Of a DNA stretch of 64,000 nt, positions 12,077 through 24,995 are shown piece by piece; position 1 is the stretch's first letter; every line of letters starts with the position of its first letter. Where the stretch lies: assembly GCF_024323335.1 (NCBI RefSeq), contig NC_066581.1:434142136-434206135 (forward strand), written 5' to 3'. The stretch comes from Lathyrus oleraceus. Lineage: Eukaryota; Streptophyta; Magnoliopsida; Fabales; Fabaceae. The position numbers and the translations under genes were made by a program. The notes under the pieces were generated by a model. That model did not search any database and was not told the DNA's origin. It saw only the letters and a program-made list of their open reading frames with translations.

Positions 12077-15000
12077 CTTGGTTCTCAAACCCATTGAATA
12101 CAATGATCCTACTCCCTCTCCAAACTTTGATTTCCCTGTGTTTGAAGGTGAAGAAGAGGATGATGATGAAGAAGAAGTGTCTGATGAGTTATCTCGTTTA
12201 TTTGAGCACGAGGAAAAATCCATTCAACCATTTGAAGAGAAGATTGAATTAGTCAACTTGGGTTCCGACGATGATGCGAAGGAAGTCAAGATTGAGTCTC
12301 AACTGTGTCCAGAGGCTAAGAAGGGGTTGATTGGTCTTCTTTGAGAGAATTCTGATGTGTTTTCTTGGTCCTATCAAGACATGCCTGGCTTGGATTCTGA
12401 GATTGTGGAGCATAGATTGTCGTTAAAGCCAGAGTGCCCGTCGGTCAAGCAAAAATTGAGAATGACTCATCCTGTTATGGCAGTAAAAGTCAAAGAGGAA
12501 GTGTAGAAGCAGACTGATGGTGGTTTTCTTATTACTTCCGAGTATCCGCAGTGGGTGGCCAACATTGTGCTTGTTCCTAAGAAAGATGGAAAAGTCCGCA
12601 TGTGTGTTGATTATAGAGATTTGAATAAAGCTAATCTGAAAGATGACTTTCCTGTGCCACACATTGACATGTTGGTAGACAATACAGCTAAATTCAAAGT
12701 CTTTTCATTTATGGATGGATTTTCCGATTATATTCAAATCAAGATTGCACGTGAAGATATGGAGAAGACCACATTCATTACACCCTGGGGATCATTCTGT
12801 TATAGAGTGATGCCTCTCGGTTTAAAGAATGTCGGTGCAACGTACTAGAGAGCTATGACCATTCTTTTTCATGATATGATGCATAAAGATATTGAAGTCT
12901 ATGTTGATGATATGATTTCCAAATTAAGTGATGAAGAAGAACATGTTGAGAATTTGTTGAAGTTATTCTAGTGTTTGAGGAAGTATAAACTCCGCTTGAA
13001 TCCCAATAAGTGTCCTTTTGGTGTTTGTTCTGGTAAGTCGTTAGGCTTTATTATCAGCAAGAAGGGTATTAAAATTGATCCTGCCAAGGTCAAAGCAATC
13101 CAAGAAATGCCTGCGCCCAAAATTGAGAAGCAAGTCAGATGCTTTCTTGGCCGCTTGAACTATATCTCGAGATTCATATCGCATATGACTACCACATGTG
13201 TTCCTATATTAAAGCTTCTTCGGAAAGATCAGTCTTGTGATCGGACCAAAGATTGCCAAAAAGATTTTGACAGTATCAAAGAATATCTACTTAAGCCTCC
13301 AATTTTGTCTCCGCCTATTGAAGGAAGACCGTTGATCATGTATATGATTTTGCTTGATGAGAGTGTGGGTTGTGTTCTTGGTCAGCAAGATGAATCTAGA
13401 AAGAAAGAATATGCAATTTACTACCTCAGTACTCTATGCTTGAGAAAACATGTTGCACATTGGTTTGGGATGCTAAGCGTCTGCGCCAGTATATGTTGAA
13501 TCATACTACTTGGTTGATATCTAAAATGGATCCAATCAAGTGCATTTTTAAGAAGTCTGCTTTAACTGGGAGGATTTCCCAATGAAAGATGTTATTATCC
13601 GAGTATTATATTGAATATTGATCTCAAAAAGCTATTAAGGGTAGTGTCTTAGCTGACCATTTGGCTCACCAACCGATTGAAGACTATCAGTCAGTGCAAT
13701 ATGATTTTCCTAATGAAGAGATTTTGTATTTGAAGATGAAAGATTGTGATGAAACATTGCTTCAAGAAGGGCCAGAACCTGGTTCCCGTTAGGGCATGTT
13801 ATTTGATGGAGCTGTTAATTCGTATGGTAATGGCATTGGGGTAGTGATTATTACTCCTCAAGGCACTCATTTTCCGATTACATCTAGATTTACCTTCAAA
13901 TGTACGAACAATATGGATGGGTATGAAGCTTGCATTATGGGGCTTGAAGAGGCCATTGATCTTAGAATCAAATAACTTGACGTCTATGGAGATTCAACTT
14001 TGGTTATGAATCAAATCAAAGGTGAATGGGAGAAGATTCAACCCGGTTTAATACCATATAGAGACTATGCGAGGAGGTTTTCAACTTTCTTTACAAAGGT
14101 TGAGTTTCATCATATCCCTCGAGATGAAAATCGGATGGCAGATGCTCTTGTGACGTTGGCTTCAATGATTATGGTGAAATTTTGGAATGAAGTTCCCAAT
14201 TTAATTGTGAAGTGTCATGGTATTTTAATATCAAATGTTTCCTCCAATGTCAAATCTACCCTCCCGGAGCATCTTTGAAAGAGAAGAAGACTTTGAGAAG
14301 ATTAGCTGACAACTTCTACCTAAATGGTGATGTGCTTTACAAAAGAAACTTCGATATGGTTTTGTTCCAATGCGTGGATAGACACGAAGTAGACCTGTTG
14401 ATGACTGAATTCCATGAAGGTTCCTTTGGTACCCATTTAAATGAACATGCTATGGAAACGAAGATGTTGAGAGCATGTTACTACTGGCTGACAATCGAAT
14501 CTGACTATTGCAAGTTTGTGAAAAAATGCCACAAGTGTCAAATTTATGAAGATAAGATTCATGTTCCTCTGACACTGTTGAATGTCATTTCCTCCCCATG
14601 GCCCTTCTCCATGTGGGGAATTGATATGATTGGTATGATTGAGCCCAAAGCTTCGAACGCACATTGTTTCATTCTAGTGGCTATTGATTACTTCACAAAA
14701 TGGGTTGAAGCGGCATCGTATGCAAATGTAACCAGGCAAGTTACTGTGAGGTTTATCAAGAATCAGATTATACACCGTTATGGTGTGCCAAGTAAGATCA
14801 TTACTAATAATGGATCAAACTTGAACAATAATATGGTGGAAGCTCTTTGCAAAGACTTCAAGATTGCACATCATAATTCTTCTCCCGACACACTTAAGTT
14901 GAATGGGGCTGTTAAAGCTGCGATTAAGAATATTAAGAAGTTTATTCAGAAAATGGTTTTAACATACAAAGATTGGCATGAGATGCTCCTGTTTTCTTTG

Positions 15001-15465
15001 CATGGGTACCATACATCCGTCCGCACTTCAACAGGGGCAACCCCGTTCTCACTTGTTTATGGCACGGAAGTTGTGCTCCTAGTAGAGGTTGAGATCCCGT
15101 CACTGCGTGTTCTAATGGAAGCCAAGTTGACTGAAGCTTAATGGTGCCAGACCAGATATGATCAGTTGAATTTGATTGAAGAGAAGATATTGACTGCCAT
15201 GTGTCATGCTTAATTATATCAGCAAAGGATGAAGAAATCTTTTGATAAGAAGGTTAGGCCTCGTGTGTTTAGAAAAGGTGACCTCGTCCTTAAGAAGATC
15301 TTATCTTTCAATCCTGATACTAGGGGCAAACGGACTCCCAGTTATGAAGGCCCATATGTTGTTAAAAGAACCTTCGCAGGCAGTGCTTTGATTCTTACAA
15401 CTATGGATGGTGAAGAGTTCACTCGTCTTATGAATGTCGATGCATTCAAGAAATACTTCGCCTAA
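12077..15465 (+). pseudogene. Ogre element A: RT, RNase H, archaeal RNase H, integrase polyprotein, degenerate
   Basis: Domains in order: an acidic N-terminus (EGEEEDDDEEEVSDEL); RT (KKDGKVRMCVDYRDLN, 12,570-12,620; YVDD near 12,900); the first RNase H, broken by a deletion at about 13,431; the second archaeal RNase H (MLFDGAVNSYGNG near 13,800; HIPRDENRMADAL near 14,115-14,150); integrase (14,212-15,141: HEGSFGTH, CHKCQ, WGIDMIG). The TDNGS motif is changed to TNNGS and the final E region reads AVKAA, so two of the three integrase catalytic acids are lost. The C-terminal GPY-type end (YEGPYVVKRTFAGSAL) stops at 15,465. Stops and frameshifts occur throughout. It is a dead copy homologous over its whole length to 57,336-60,806. 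Confidence 0.92.
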
Positions 15466-16691
15466 TAAGAAAAGAACAGCTCTCCAAGGTGAAAACCCGA
15501 AAGGGAGATCCAGGAAAAAATTAGAGACATAAAACAGAAAATTTATCCTGGTTGATTCAGTACCCCACCTTGGGGAAATCTAGGCAAAAATTAGGGATTA
15601 TGGCATGTAACTGCATTCGGTTGGTCCTGATCATGGAGGCAATTTTGAGCAGGTCGTTTGGTTCTAATTCATCACTCTCAACCAAAGACAAGCACAATGG
15701 ATATTAAAGTTGGTAGGGAGAGTAGTGATCATTGTATTCAATGTAGCCCTTTTCCATGTAAATTACCATTTTTAAACTTTGTAAAGATCTATGGAGTCTT
15801 GTCATTTAAAGACTATCATTCTATTAAATAAAGTTGAACTTTTACGCAATTGTTTCTACTCTTATTTATTTTTGATAAACAAAATTGAATTTTTATGATG
15901 ATAATTTTGAAATAAATTAATGAATAAAAACTATTTTTCTTAAAATAATAAAAACAATCACTCTAAGAATAATAGATTTCAGCAAGGAATATCAACAACA
16001 ATTTGAGAACAGGTAAGTCTTGAAGTGCGAAGCCTTCTTGGTCTTCCCCAAGCAGTTGCTAACTATTTTCCTCCCCAACAGTCCGTCAGTCATCCCCAGC
16101 TGACATGGTGGGTCACATCCCTAGTGGAGTCAAGCTGATGATTGATCCCTTTTGCAAATCCATATTCCCTAGCTGCGATGCTCCCATTGATATCCTCCAG
16201 TTTGTAACTTTGGAGATCCAAAACCTTTATTTGGTTTCCATTAGCATATTTGTGTTGCATAACTTCGGCAGTTCATCAGATCCAGTTATCTTTTCCTTGG
16301 AATTGGATTATTTCACAATTTCCAAAGATAATTTGATGATTTTTAAGGAATGTGATGATCTTGGTTATAACATCTTCAGCAAGATTGCTTATATCTTCGT
16401 GTAGAGTTTTACCTCTTGTATTCCCCAACAGAGTTCATCTTCTGATATGAAGATCCCTTGTTCCCGGCAGTTTTGGATTCTGAGCAGTATTTCATTTTGT
16501 CCCCTACAAGATTGCCTCCCATTTGATATGATGTTGACCTAAAATTCCCCGCGGAGTTGACAATTTGGATCCTCAACAGATCTTTTATCTAAATCCTCGG
16601 ATGTTTGATTATCCTTCAACAGTGCTCTTTCTCCCCATGGAATTGTTGTTATTGGTTGGAATCATGTTTTCCATGACTCTCCCCAGCGATG
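15466..16691 (+). other. Element A: 3' untranslated region
   Basis: Non-coding. It starts with repeated-looking text (GTGAAAACCCGAAAGGGAGA and GGCAAAAATTAGGG) that recurs at 19,860-19,940 and, inverted, at 57,125-57,320. Then come AT-rich DNA and a C-rich part (16,040-16,690) with many TCCCC(A/G) motifs such as TCCCCAAGCAG, TCCCCAACAG and TCCCCAGC. The 16,105-16,404 open frame is not supported as a gene. The region ends where LTR fragment G begins. Confidence 0.75.
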
Positions 16692-18899
16692 TGTAGTGAT
16701 AAATTCATGACCATCAAGCTATGAATAAACTTAACGCTAATAAAACCAGAGTCGCCACCGCGCTTTTATTGTTTCCAAAGGAAAAGGGAAAAGTACGAAC
16801 AAAACCCAAAGATAAGAAGTTTTCAAATCAAAACTAATAAAATTCCATAGATTACGGGTAAGGGGGTTAGTTACACAGAGGGAAGGTGTTAGCACCCAAA
16901 GTGTCTGAGGTACTCCTAGGGGACCTTTTTATGTGTACATATGTTTGGTATAAAAGATGTTTGATAAAAATAGAGTGTGGGGATGAGAGAAGAATTCATC
17001 GATTATATTTTTTTGTTTGACAAGACCTTCAGACTTGTGCATACATACCAGCATAAAAATGAGGGATCAAAACCTCGTAGTTCGTGGTAATAATTTCAAA
17101 GTTGGTGAATTGATTTTAACAAAAGGTTAATAAGAAAGGCACAAAAGGGCCAAAAGTTGAGTGAAGTTGTTAATTATTTTTGTCTTTGAAATTTTAAGTC
17201 AATATGATTAAGTTTATTTACAAATTTGATTTAGGAAAGAGTTTTAAAAATCATTGGCATAAGGCCAAAGTTTCTAATCATTAAAACAAAGTCCAAGTTT
17301 GAAATCACAAGCAAAGAAGCTTTTTTGAAAAGGGGGGGGGGAGATTTTGAAATTTAAGAAGTGGGAGGAGATGAAGAGGCTATCCTAAGCACAAAATTAA
17401 AAGTTAAGAGTTGAAAAGATCTAACGAATGGGATGCAAGCCAACAAACAATAATGTCATATAGAAAACCCACTTTCCCTTTGGACTTTTGAATCAAGCAA
17501 TACTCAATAAGCAATTAGTTATATCCAAACATCATGAAGATCAAGGCATCAATAAAGATAGCCACATCCAAGCAAGCAATTCCTATAGCTAGCAGTCTTC
17601 TTTGTCTTCTCATGTATTAGATGAAATATTCCTTGATCAACTCCAAGTAAAACAATCAGACACAGGGTCAAGATGACAATTAGCATAAATACAAGATAGC
17701 ATATGAATTTAAAAAGAGTCCAAGGCTTGCATCATATGAAGGCTTAGTTCATAATCGCTTGGCCTCAAAATGTTGGAATTGGCCAAGTCCTTTTTGTGCA
17801 GGGAATGTTGCCTAATCCTAAGTCTAAAAGCTCAGATCAAGATCAATGGTCCACCAAATGTTTTTTAGGCTTTTTGTTGTTTATTAAGTATTTTAAGGTC
17901 CTAAGACCACAAACAAAATCAAAACACACAAACAATGTATATAATCCCAATATATGGCTTAAATGAGCAAAGTGAAAATGATATAAACATAAACCATTTA
18001 AATGGAATGTGAATGGCAATGAATGATAAATGATTAAAATTTAAATGACATAAAGTAAATGACTTGAAAGTAAAGCAATATTAACAAGATTAAGTCAAAT
18101 GTTAGTGGTGTTTTTTTAATTGATTAAAAGTCATTCTTTGGAGAACACTCAACCATCCATTCACAAGTATGAATCCTTGAACCAAGACATCTTCCATGAG
18201 AAGGGCTCCAACTTGGATAATTCGACAAGTATGCCACTAACTCTCATAAAAGGAAAAAAAAGGTCAAGTTTCCATTCAATACCATGAAGAATGGGAGACT
18301 TACAATCTCACTTACTAGAATGTTATGCCATTAGGGTCAAATTTATCTATATGTTAAGCAATCGTAATTGGACTTATGTAGAAGTCACAACTATCTGAGG
18401 TCGGACAATAAAAATTGAGGTGTTAATGCATTTTAGAGATTTGGTATAATGAACTAAACTCCTAAAACATACCACACACTAAAATAAAATATCAAAATGG
18501 ATTGACTTATCTCAGTCATACTTGTATTGGTTCATCTGACACAAGGTCATTGATGAACCAATTAGCCTTAAGACATTAGAGATTTCATTGGTCAATTGAG
18601 GAAATGAGAAAGACTGGGGATGAAGATGAAGAGGGAGGGGGGAGATAGAAACACAAATTGACCAAAGGGAGGATTTTATAAAATTAAAACCATTCATTCA
18701 TTTTGGGAGATGAAATTTACATTTCATCAATCTCCTAAATCCAATGGTTTTAATCCAACAAAAGTCAAATCAACCTTGACCAAGGCCCAAACAAATAGTC
18801 AAACATCACAAGACCATAAAAATGGCTCAATATAATTTTTACACATTTAATCAATTAAAAATCAATTTAAAAATGCATTAAAATACAATTTAATTTGGC
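16692..18899 (-). mobile_element. LTR fragment G (3' part of an Ogre LTR, minus strand)
   Basis: The reverse complement ends ATTTATCACTACA at 16,692, the 3' terminus of an Ogre LTR. It matches the last 2.05 kb of LTR B (22,942-24,995) in inverted orientation. It contains the conserved block at about 16,855-16,903, the TGGCGACTCTG box at 16,748-16,760 and, on the minus strand, an AATAAA just before that box. U3 and the promoter are missing: the fragment stops at 18,899, where integrase sequence of B begins. No PBS lies next to its 3' end. Confidence 0.85.
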
Positions 18900-19835
18900 C
18901 ACAAGTGTCAAATTTATGCAGATAAGATTCATGTTCCTCCGACACTGTTGAATGTCATTTCCTCTCCATGGCCTTTCTCCATGTGGGGAATTGATATGAT
19001 TGGTATGATTGAGCCCAAAGCTTTGAACGAACATCGCTTTATTCTGATGGCTATTGACTACTTCACAAAATGGTTTGAAGCGGCATCGTATGCAAATGTA
19101 ACTAAGTAAGTTGTGGTAAGGTTTATCAAAAATCATATTATATGTCGTTATGGTGTGCCAAGTAATATCATTACTGACAATGGATCAAAATTGAATAATA
19201 ATATGGTGGAAGCTCTTTGTAAAGACTGTAAGATTGCACATCATAATTATTCTCCCTACAGACCTAAGATGAATGGGGTTGTTGAAGCTGCAAACAAGAA
19301 CATCAAGAAGATCATTCAGAAAATGGTTGTGACGTATAAGGATTGGCGTGAGATACTCTCATTTGCTTTACATGGGTACCGTACATCCATACCCACTTCA
19401 ACAGGAGCAACCCCTATTTCTCTTGTTTATGGCATGGAAGTTTTGCTCCCAGTGGAGGTTGAGATCCCATCATTGCGTGTCTTGATGGAAGCCAAGTTGA
19501 CAGAAGTTGAACGGTGTCAAACCAGATATGATCAGCTGAATTTGACTGAAGAGAAGAGGTTGACTGCCATGTGTCATGGTCAGTTATACCAGCAGAGAAT
19601 GAAGAAGGCATTTGATAAGAAGGTCAGACCTCGTGTGTTTAGATAAGGTGACCTTATGCTCAAGAAGATTCTATCTTTCAAACCATATACTAGGGGCAAA
19701 TGTACTCCTAATTATGAAGGCCCATATGTTGCTAAGAGAGACTTTTCAGGCGATGCTTTGATTCTTATAACTATGGATGGTGAAGAGTTCGCGTGTCCTA
19801 TGAATGTCGATGCAGTCAAGAATTACTTCGCCTAA
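18900..19835 (+). pseudogene. Element B: integrase C-terminal two thirds
   Basis: The sequence starts inside the integrase zinc motif (the second Cys of CHKC) and runs through the catalytic core. The first acid (WGIDMIGMI), second acid (TDNGSKLNN) and third acid (VVEAANKNIKK) are all kept, followed by the C-terminal end (NYEGPYVAKRDFSGDALIL) to TAA at 19,833-19,835. Two stops break it: TAA at 19,107 and the stop ending the 19,113-19,646 frame. Everything upstream is missing because the fragment abuts LTR fragment G. It is better preserved than the same region of A, so it is not a simple duplicate of A. Confidence 0.9.
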
Positions 19836-21085
19836 AAAAGAAACGAACAACTTGCTAAGTTGAAAACCTGAAAGGGCGGCTTAGGCAAAAATGAGCGTCT
19901 TGGTGGATTGAAAACCCGCAAGGGAGATCCAGGGAAAAATTAGAGACATAAAACAGAAAATTCATCCCGATAGATTGAGTACCACACCTTGGGGAAATCT
20001 ATGCAAAAAGAAAGGGATTATGGCAAGTAACTGCAGTCAGTTGATCCCCCAGTCATGGGAGAAGTTTTGAGCAAGCCAGTCGGTTTTGATTCGTCATTCT
20101 CAACCGAAGCCAAGAACACAACGAATATTGAAGTTGGTAGGAGGAGAGTAGTGGCTATTGTATTAAATGTAGCCCCTTTTCCATGTAAATTACCATTTTT
20201 AACTATTTGTAAAGATCTATGGAGTCTTGTCATTTACAGACTACCATTCTATTAAATAAAGTTGAGCTTTTTGTCCAATTGTTTCTACTCTTATTTATTT
20301 TTCAGCTAAATAGAATTGAATTTTTTGATGATAATTTTGAAATAAAATAAATAATAAAATAATTTTTCTTAAATAATGAAAGCAAGTACTTTAAAAAGAA
20401 ATCAATTTTAATAAGGAATATCAACAGCAATCTAAGAACAGGTAAGTCCTAAAGTGTGAAGCCTTGTTGGTCTTCCCCAAGCAGTTGGTTTGGTAACATT
20501 TTCCTCCCCAACAATAGTCAAGTATCCCCAATTGAGTTTGTGGGTCACCTCCGCAGTCCTCGACGGAGTTCATTTCTAATTCTCGGCAGTGTTGATTCTG
20601 AGTAGTGTTTGATTTGGTCCTCTGCAAGGTTGACTCCCATTTGATATGATATTGACCTAAAATTACCCGCAGAGGTGACAACTTGGATCCTCGACATATA
20701 TTTTTCTCTCTCCCCAGCCAAGATTGAGACATTCAGAGCCGAATCATTTGTGTTCATCCCCAGCATATTTCTCCAGTTGGTGTTTCCATCTTATCAAGAT
20801 TAGCCGAGTGTTGTAGCGATGATTCAAATTTGTGATATTTGTATCCTTTGTGATGGTTTTGACAGCATAATCATGTACATACATATTCATACATTAGATA
20901 TTTCATTATGCATTTTTATTGCATTTGATTTAATTATTCTGATTCTCTGTTTTGGTGATGATGTTTCCCATGCAGGTTGGTGTGTCTGTCCTCCTTCAAT
21001 TGTAGAGTGTCAGCCTCTTTAAGCAGAAAGAGTTTAACCTTTCTCATTCCCCACCGAGTTATTTCCTCGTAGATTATTTTTATGG
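19836..21085 (+). other. Element B: 3' untranslated region
   Basis: Homologous to the 3' UTR of A: GTTGAAAACCTGAAAGGGCG; GACTACCATTCTATTAAATAAAG; TCCCCAAGCAGTTGG at about 20,474; TCCCCAGC motifs near 20,707 and 20,757. The last ~250 bp (20,820-21,080) have no counterpart in A. I see no gene. The junction to the LTR is placed at 21,070-21,100, where homology to U3 of F begins. Confidence 0.7.
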
Positions 21086-24000
21086 TGAAAGATTATAGAT
21101 CATTTTGTCTGAACCCTAGTTAAGAGGTCAACTTCCCAAGATCATAACTTGCTCAATTTGTTTGAGATGAAAGCCATTCAAGTTCCATGATAAAATTCAA
21201 GATGTCCTCTTTAACTTTCATGTTTGGAGGAAGTTCAAATTCAAATTGCAAATGCATGTGCCAAGAGGAAACATTATAGGTCATTTTTTTCCATTACCAT
21301 TGAACAAGTGATTTTCCTCAACTTCTAAAAAGCATAACTCCTTCATGCCAAATCCAAATGAGGTCAAATTTGTGACCAAATTGAAGACGTTTGAAAGCTC
21401 TACAACTTTTATGAAGGAACATTTACCATTTGAAGTCCATAGCAATAGTTATTCAAGGTGGAAGAAGTGAACATTTGACTTGGTACTTCGAAAAATTTCA
21501 AATATGTTTGATTTTCCAAACTTCCACCTCAAAATCCATCATGATCCAAGCTTCAAATTGAAAAGTGTTCAACATGAAAGTTGTTCCCTTTGATCCCACC
21601 TTTCCAAAAAATCCAAGATCATCTCATTTGGATCAATTTTGAAGGACTTGCGCATGAGTGTAATGCATGGCACCATTTGGAAGATTCACATGACCAATTT
21701 CCATTCCACATTGCATGGCTTCATGAATTACTTTCAGCATCACATGTGCATGATTTTGGACCAATTCCAATCATTCTTTGGGACTAGCACACGCCCATGC
21801 AAGCTTGCATGAGGTCATTTCTATTTTGGATATTTGAAAGTAAGTGTGTGGAAAGCATATGATAAGCCTATAAATACAAGCACCCTGAGCTCAGAAATGC
21901 ATCAACACCTTGGCTAAGCTTTGGTAAGACAACTGAGACCCCTCGCTCCATAGAATTTCTTAAGGATTTCATTGAAATCGAGTTTGAATTTCACCTTCTG
22001 TTTTGAAGTTCGAACTCCAAGAATTCATTACCCTTTCCATCTCAATTGATCACTGCAAGCAAGAGGAACAGGAATCAAGCAAATCCAGATCAAGATCAAG
22101 CAGATTTGAATCTACTCGAACGTGAAAATTCAGAAACTTCATCTCTTCGATTCTCTCTCAATTCTTCACTATTCTTTGTGATTTTCGGTTAACTGAAGTC
22201 CTACCAATCTAGGCAAGAAGATTGAGTTGCTTTGAGGTCAAATCGAAGCAACTTGGTTCATGATCCTCAAAATTCAAATCCCTGTATCTTTTTATATACT
22301 TGGAATTGGAGAAAATTGAGGCTAGATTCGTGATCCTGAGCATTTTCTCTTCAAATTAGTCTCCTTGTTTTGCATTTTTCATGAAGTTTAGGTTGGACCA
22401 GTCAGGTGGTTCTCACCGGAGAAGATGACCGGAGCTAGGGCTTCGGTGGTGTGTTGGCAATGTTCCAACCATCTGATCTTGGTCCGACGTTTTAATCTTA
22501 GCCCTTGCTTTTGAAAACCACGCATGTACACACGTTGATTGAGGTGTTGGAAGGAAGCGCACGATTGGCCATCAGATCTACCACCTCAATTAATGAAGGA
22601 GATCTGATGGCCCTTGTTTTTTTTTTGTATTTTCTGATTTTTCATTTAATTGCTTTATTTTTTTGAATTCATAATAATTTCATTTTTAATCCCAAAAATT
22701 TAGGACTTTCACCAAAAATCTTTAATTATTTTTCTCTTCTGTTTTCTGAATTAAAATCATTTTTTGGATTAATTATAATATTTTTCATGAAATAAATGTT
22801 TTTGTGCATATTTTTAATTTTTTAAAAATACTTCTGACTTTTTAAAAATCATGAAATTTTTTGTCTAAGGTCCTTTGACCTTGTTTGACCTAGGATAAAT
22901 CTATTGGCTATTTATTTGGTGTTTTGAAGGGATTTTAGGTTTTGACCAAATTAAATTGTATTTTAATGCATTTTTAATTGATTAATTGTGTAAAAATTGA
23001 GTTGAGCCATTTTTAGGCTTTTGTGATGTTTGACTATTTGTTTGGGCCTTGGTTAAGGTTGATTTGACTTTTGTTGGATTAAAATAATTGGATTTAGGGG
23101 ATTGATGAAATGTACATTTCATCTCCCAAAATAAATTATTGATTTTAATTTTATAAAATTCCTCCCATGATCAATTTTTGTTTCTCTAATTCCCCTTCCC
23201 CTTCATCCTCATCCCTATTCTTTCGCATTCCTCTCATTGACCAATGAAGTATCAATATCCTTAGGCTAATTGGTTCATCAATTACCTTGTGTCAGATGAA
23301 CCAATACAAGTATGGATGAGATAGGTTTATCCCTTTTGATCTTTTCTTTTAGTGTATGGTATGTTTTAGGAGTTTGGTTCATTATTCCAAATCTCTAGTA
23401 AATGAGATTGTAAGTCTCCCATCTTTCATAGTATTGTATGGAAACTTGGCCTTTTTTCCTTCCTATGGAAGATGTTTTGGTTCAAGGATCCATGTTTGTG
23501 AATAGATGGTTAAGTGTTCTCCAAAGAATGGCTTAATCAATTGAAAACCAAAATATCACTAACATTCAATTAACCTTGACTAACATTTGACTAAGTCTTA
23601 TTAATATTGATTTTAATTTCAAGTCATTTACTTTATGCAATTTAATATCTAAGTCATTTATCATTCATTTCCATTTACATATCATTTAACTTGTTTATGT
23701 TTATGCCATTTTCACTTTGCTCATTTGAGCCATATATTGTGATTGTATATATTTGTTTGTGTATTTTGATTGTGCTTGTGGTCTTAGGACCTTAAAATAC
23801 CTAATAAACAACAACAAAAAACCCTAAAAAATGTTTGGTGGACTGTTAGGCTTGATCTGAACTTCTGGACTTATGATTAGGCAACATTCCATATGCAAAA
23901 GGACTTGGCCAATACCAACATTTTGAGACCAAGTTGTTGTGATTTGAGCCTTCATCTGATGGAAGTATTGGGATCCACTTGAACTTATCTGCTACATTGT

Positions 24001-24995
24001 CTTGATTAAAATAGTAACTTTGATCTTGTGTCTGATGCTTTATTCTGAGTTACTCAAGGAGTATTTCATCTTCTACATGAGAAGACAGAGAAGACTGCTA
24101 GCTATGGGATTTTCTTGCTTGGATGTCGATATCTTTATTTGATGTTTTGATCTCCTTGATGTCTGATATTGCTAATTGCTTGTTGATAATTTCTTGATTC
24201 AAAGTCCAAAGGGAAAATAGGTTTTCTATAAGACATTCTTGTCTGTTGGATTGCATCCCATTGGTCAGATCTTTTCAACTCTTAACATTTAATTTATGCT
24301 TAGGTTAGCCTCTTCATCTCCTTCCTCTTCTTAAATTTCAAAATCTCTCCTCCTTTTCCAAAATTTTCTTTACTTGTGATTTCAAACTTAGACCTCATTT
24401 CAACTAGAAACTTTGGCCTTTGGCCAATGGATTTTCAAACTTTTTCTTAAATCAAACTTGTAAATAAATCGAATCATCTTGACTCAAAATTTCAAAAGAC
24501 AAAAAGAACTAACAACTTCATTCAAATTTTTGGCCCTTTGTGCCCTTCTCAATTAAACTTTTGTTAAAAGCAATCCACTCATTTTGAAATTGTTACCACG
24601 AACTACGAGGTTTTGATCCCTCATTTTTATGTTGGTATGTATGCACAAGTTCGAAGGTCTTGTCAAACACAAAAATATAATCAATGAATTATTTTCTCAT
24701 CCCTGCACTCAATTTTTCTCAAACATCTTTTATACCAAAAACACATAACACACATAAAAAAAGGCTCCCTAGAAGTACCTAGAACACTTTGGATGCTAAC
24801 ACATTCCCTCTGTGTAACCAACCCTCTTACCTGTAATCTCTGGCATTTTATAGTTTTGATTGGAAAACTTCTTATCTTTGGATTTTGTTCGTACTTTTCT
24901 CTTTTCCTTTGGAAACAATAAAAGCATGGTGGCGCCTCTGGTTTTATTGATATCAAGTTTATCCATAGCTTGGTGATCATGAATTTACCGCTACA
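21086..24995 (+). mobile_element. Element B: 3' LTR, 5'-truncated (about 3.9 kb)
   Basis: It enters at a position equivalent to about 5,695 of LTR F, so roughly 0.7 kb of U3, including the TG terminus, is missing. TATA lies at 21,869. The leader text (TTGAGTTGCTTTGAGGT; CCGGAGAAGATGACCGGAG; GGTGGTGTGTTGGCAATG) parallels F. The 3' end has the conserved block (24,784-24,845), AATAAA near 24,918, TGGCGCCTCTG at 24,930-24,940 and the terminus TTTACCGCTACA at 24,995. No PBS follows, so it is a 3' LTR. Confidence 0.85.
21869..21876 (+). promoter_or_regulatory. TATA box of LTR B
   Basis: TATAAATA followed by CAAGCACCCTGAGCTCA. It is in the same place as the LTR F promoter. Transcription would start near 21,905 and, from this 3' LTR, would read outward into the flanking array. 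Confidence 0.75.

Larger units (their letters stand above)
16692..24995. repeat. Large inverted repeat G/B (arms about 2.2 and 2.05 kb)
   Basis: The left arm 16,692-18,899 is the reverse complement of the right arm 22,942-24,995; the spacer is about 4.0 kb. Matches are clear at both ends: the TGTAG(T/C)G(A/G)TAAATTCATGA terminus and the ACAATTTAATTTGGCC inner edge. Confidence 0.85.

Noticed and set aside
16105..16404. 99-codon frame after A's pol
   Set aside because: Lies in the 3' UTR; the homologous 3' UTR of B does not keep it.
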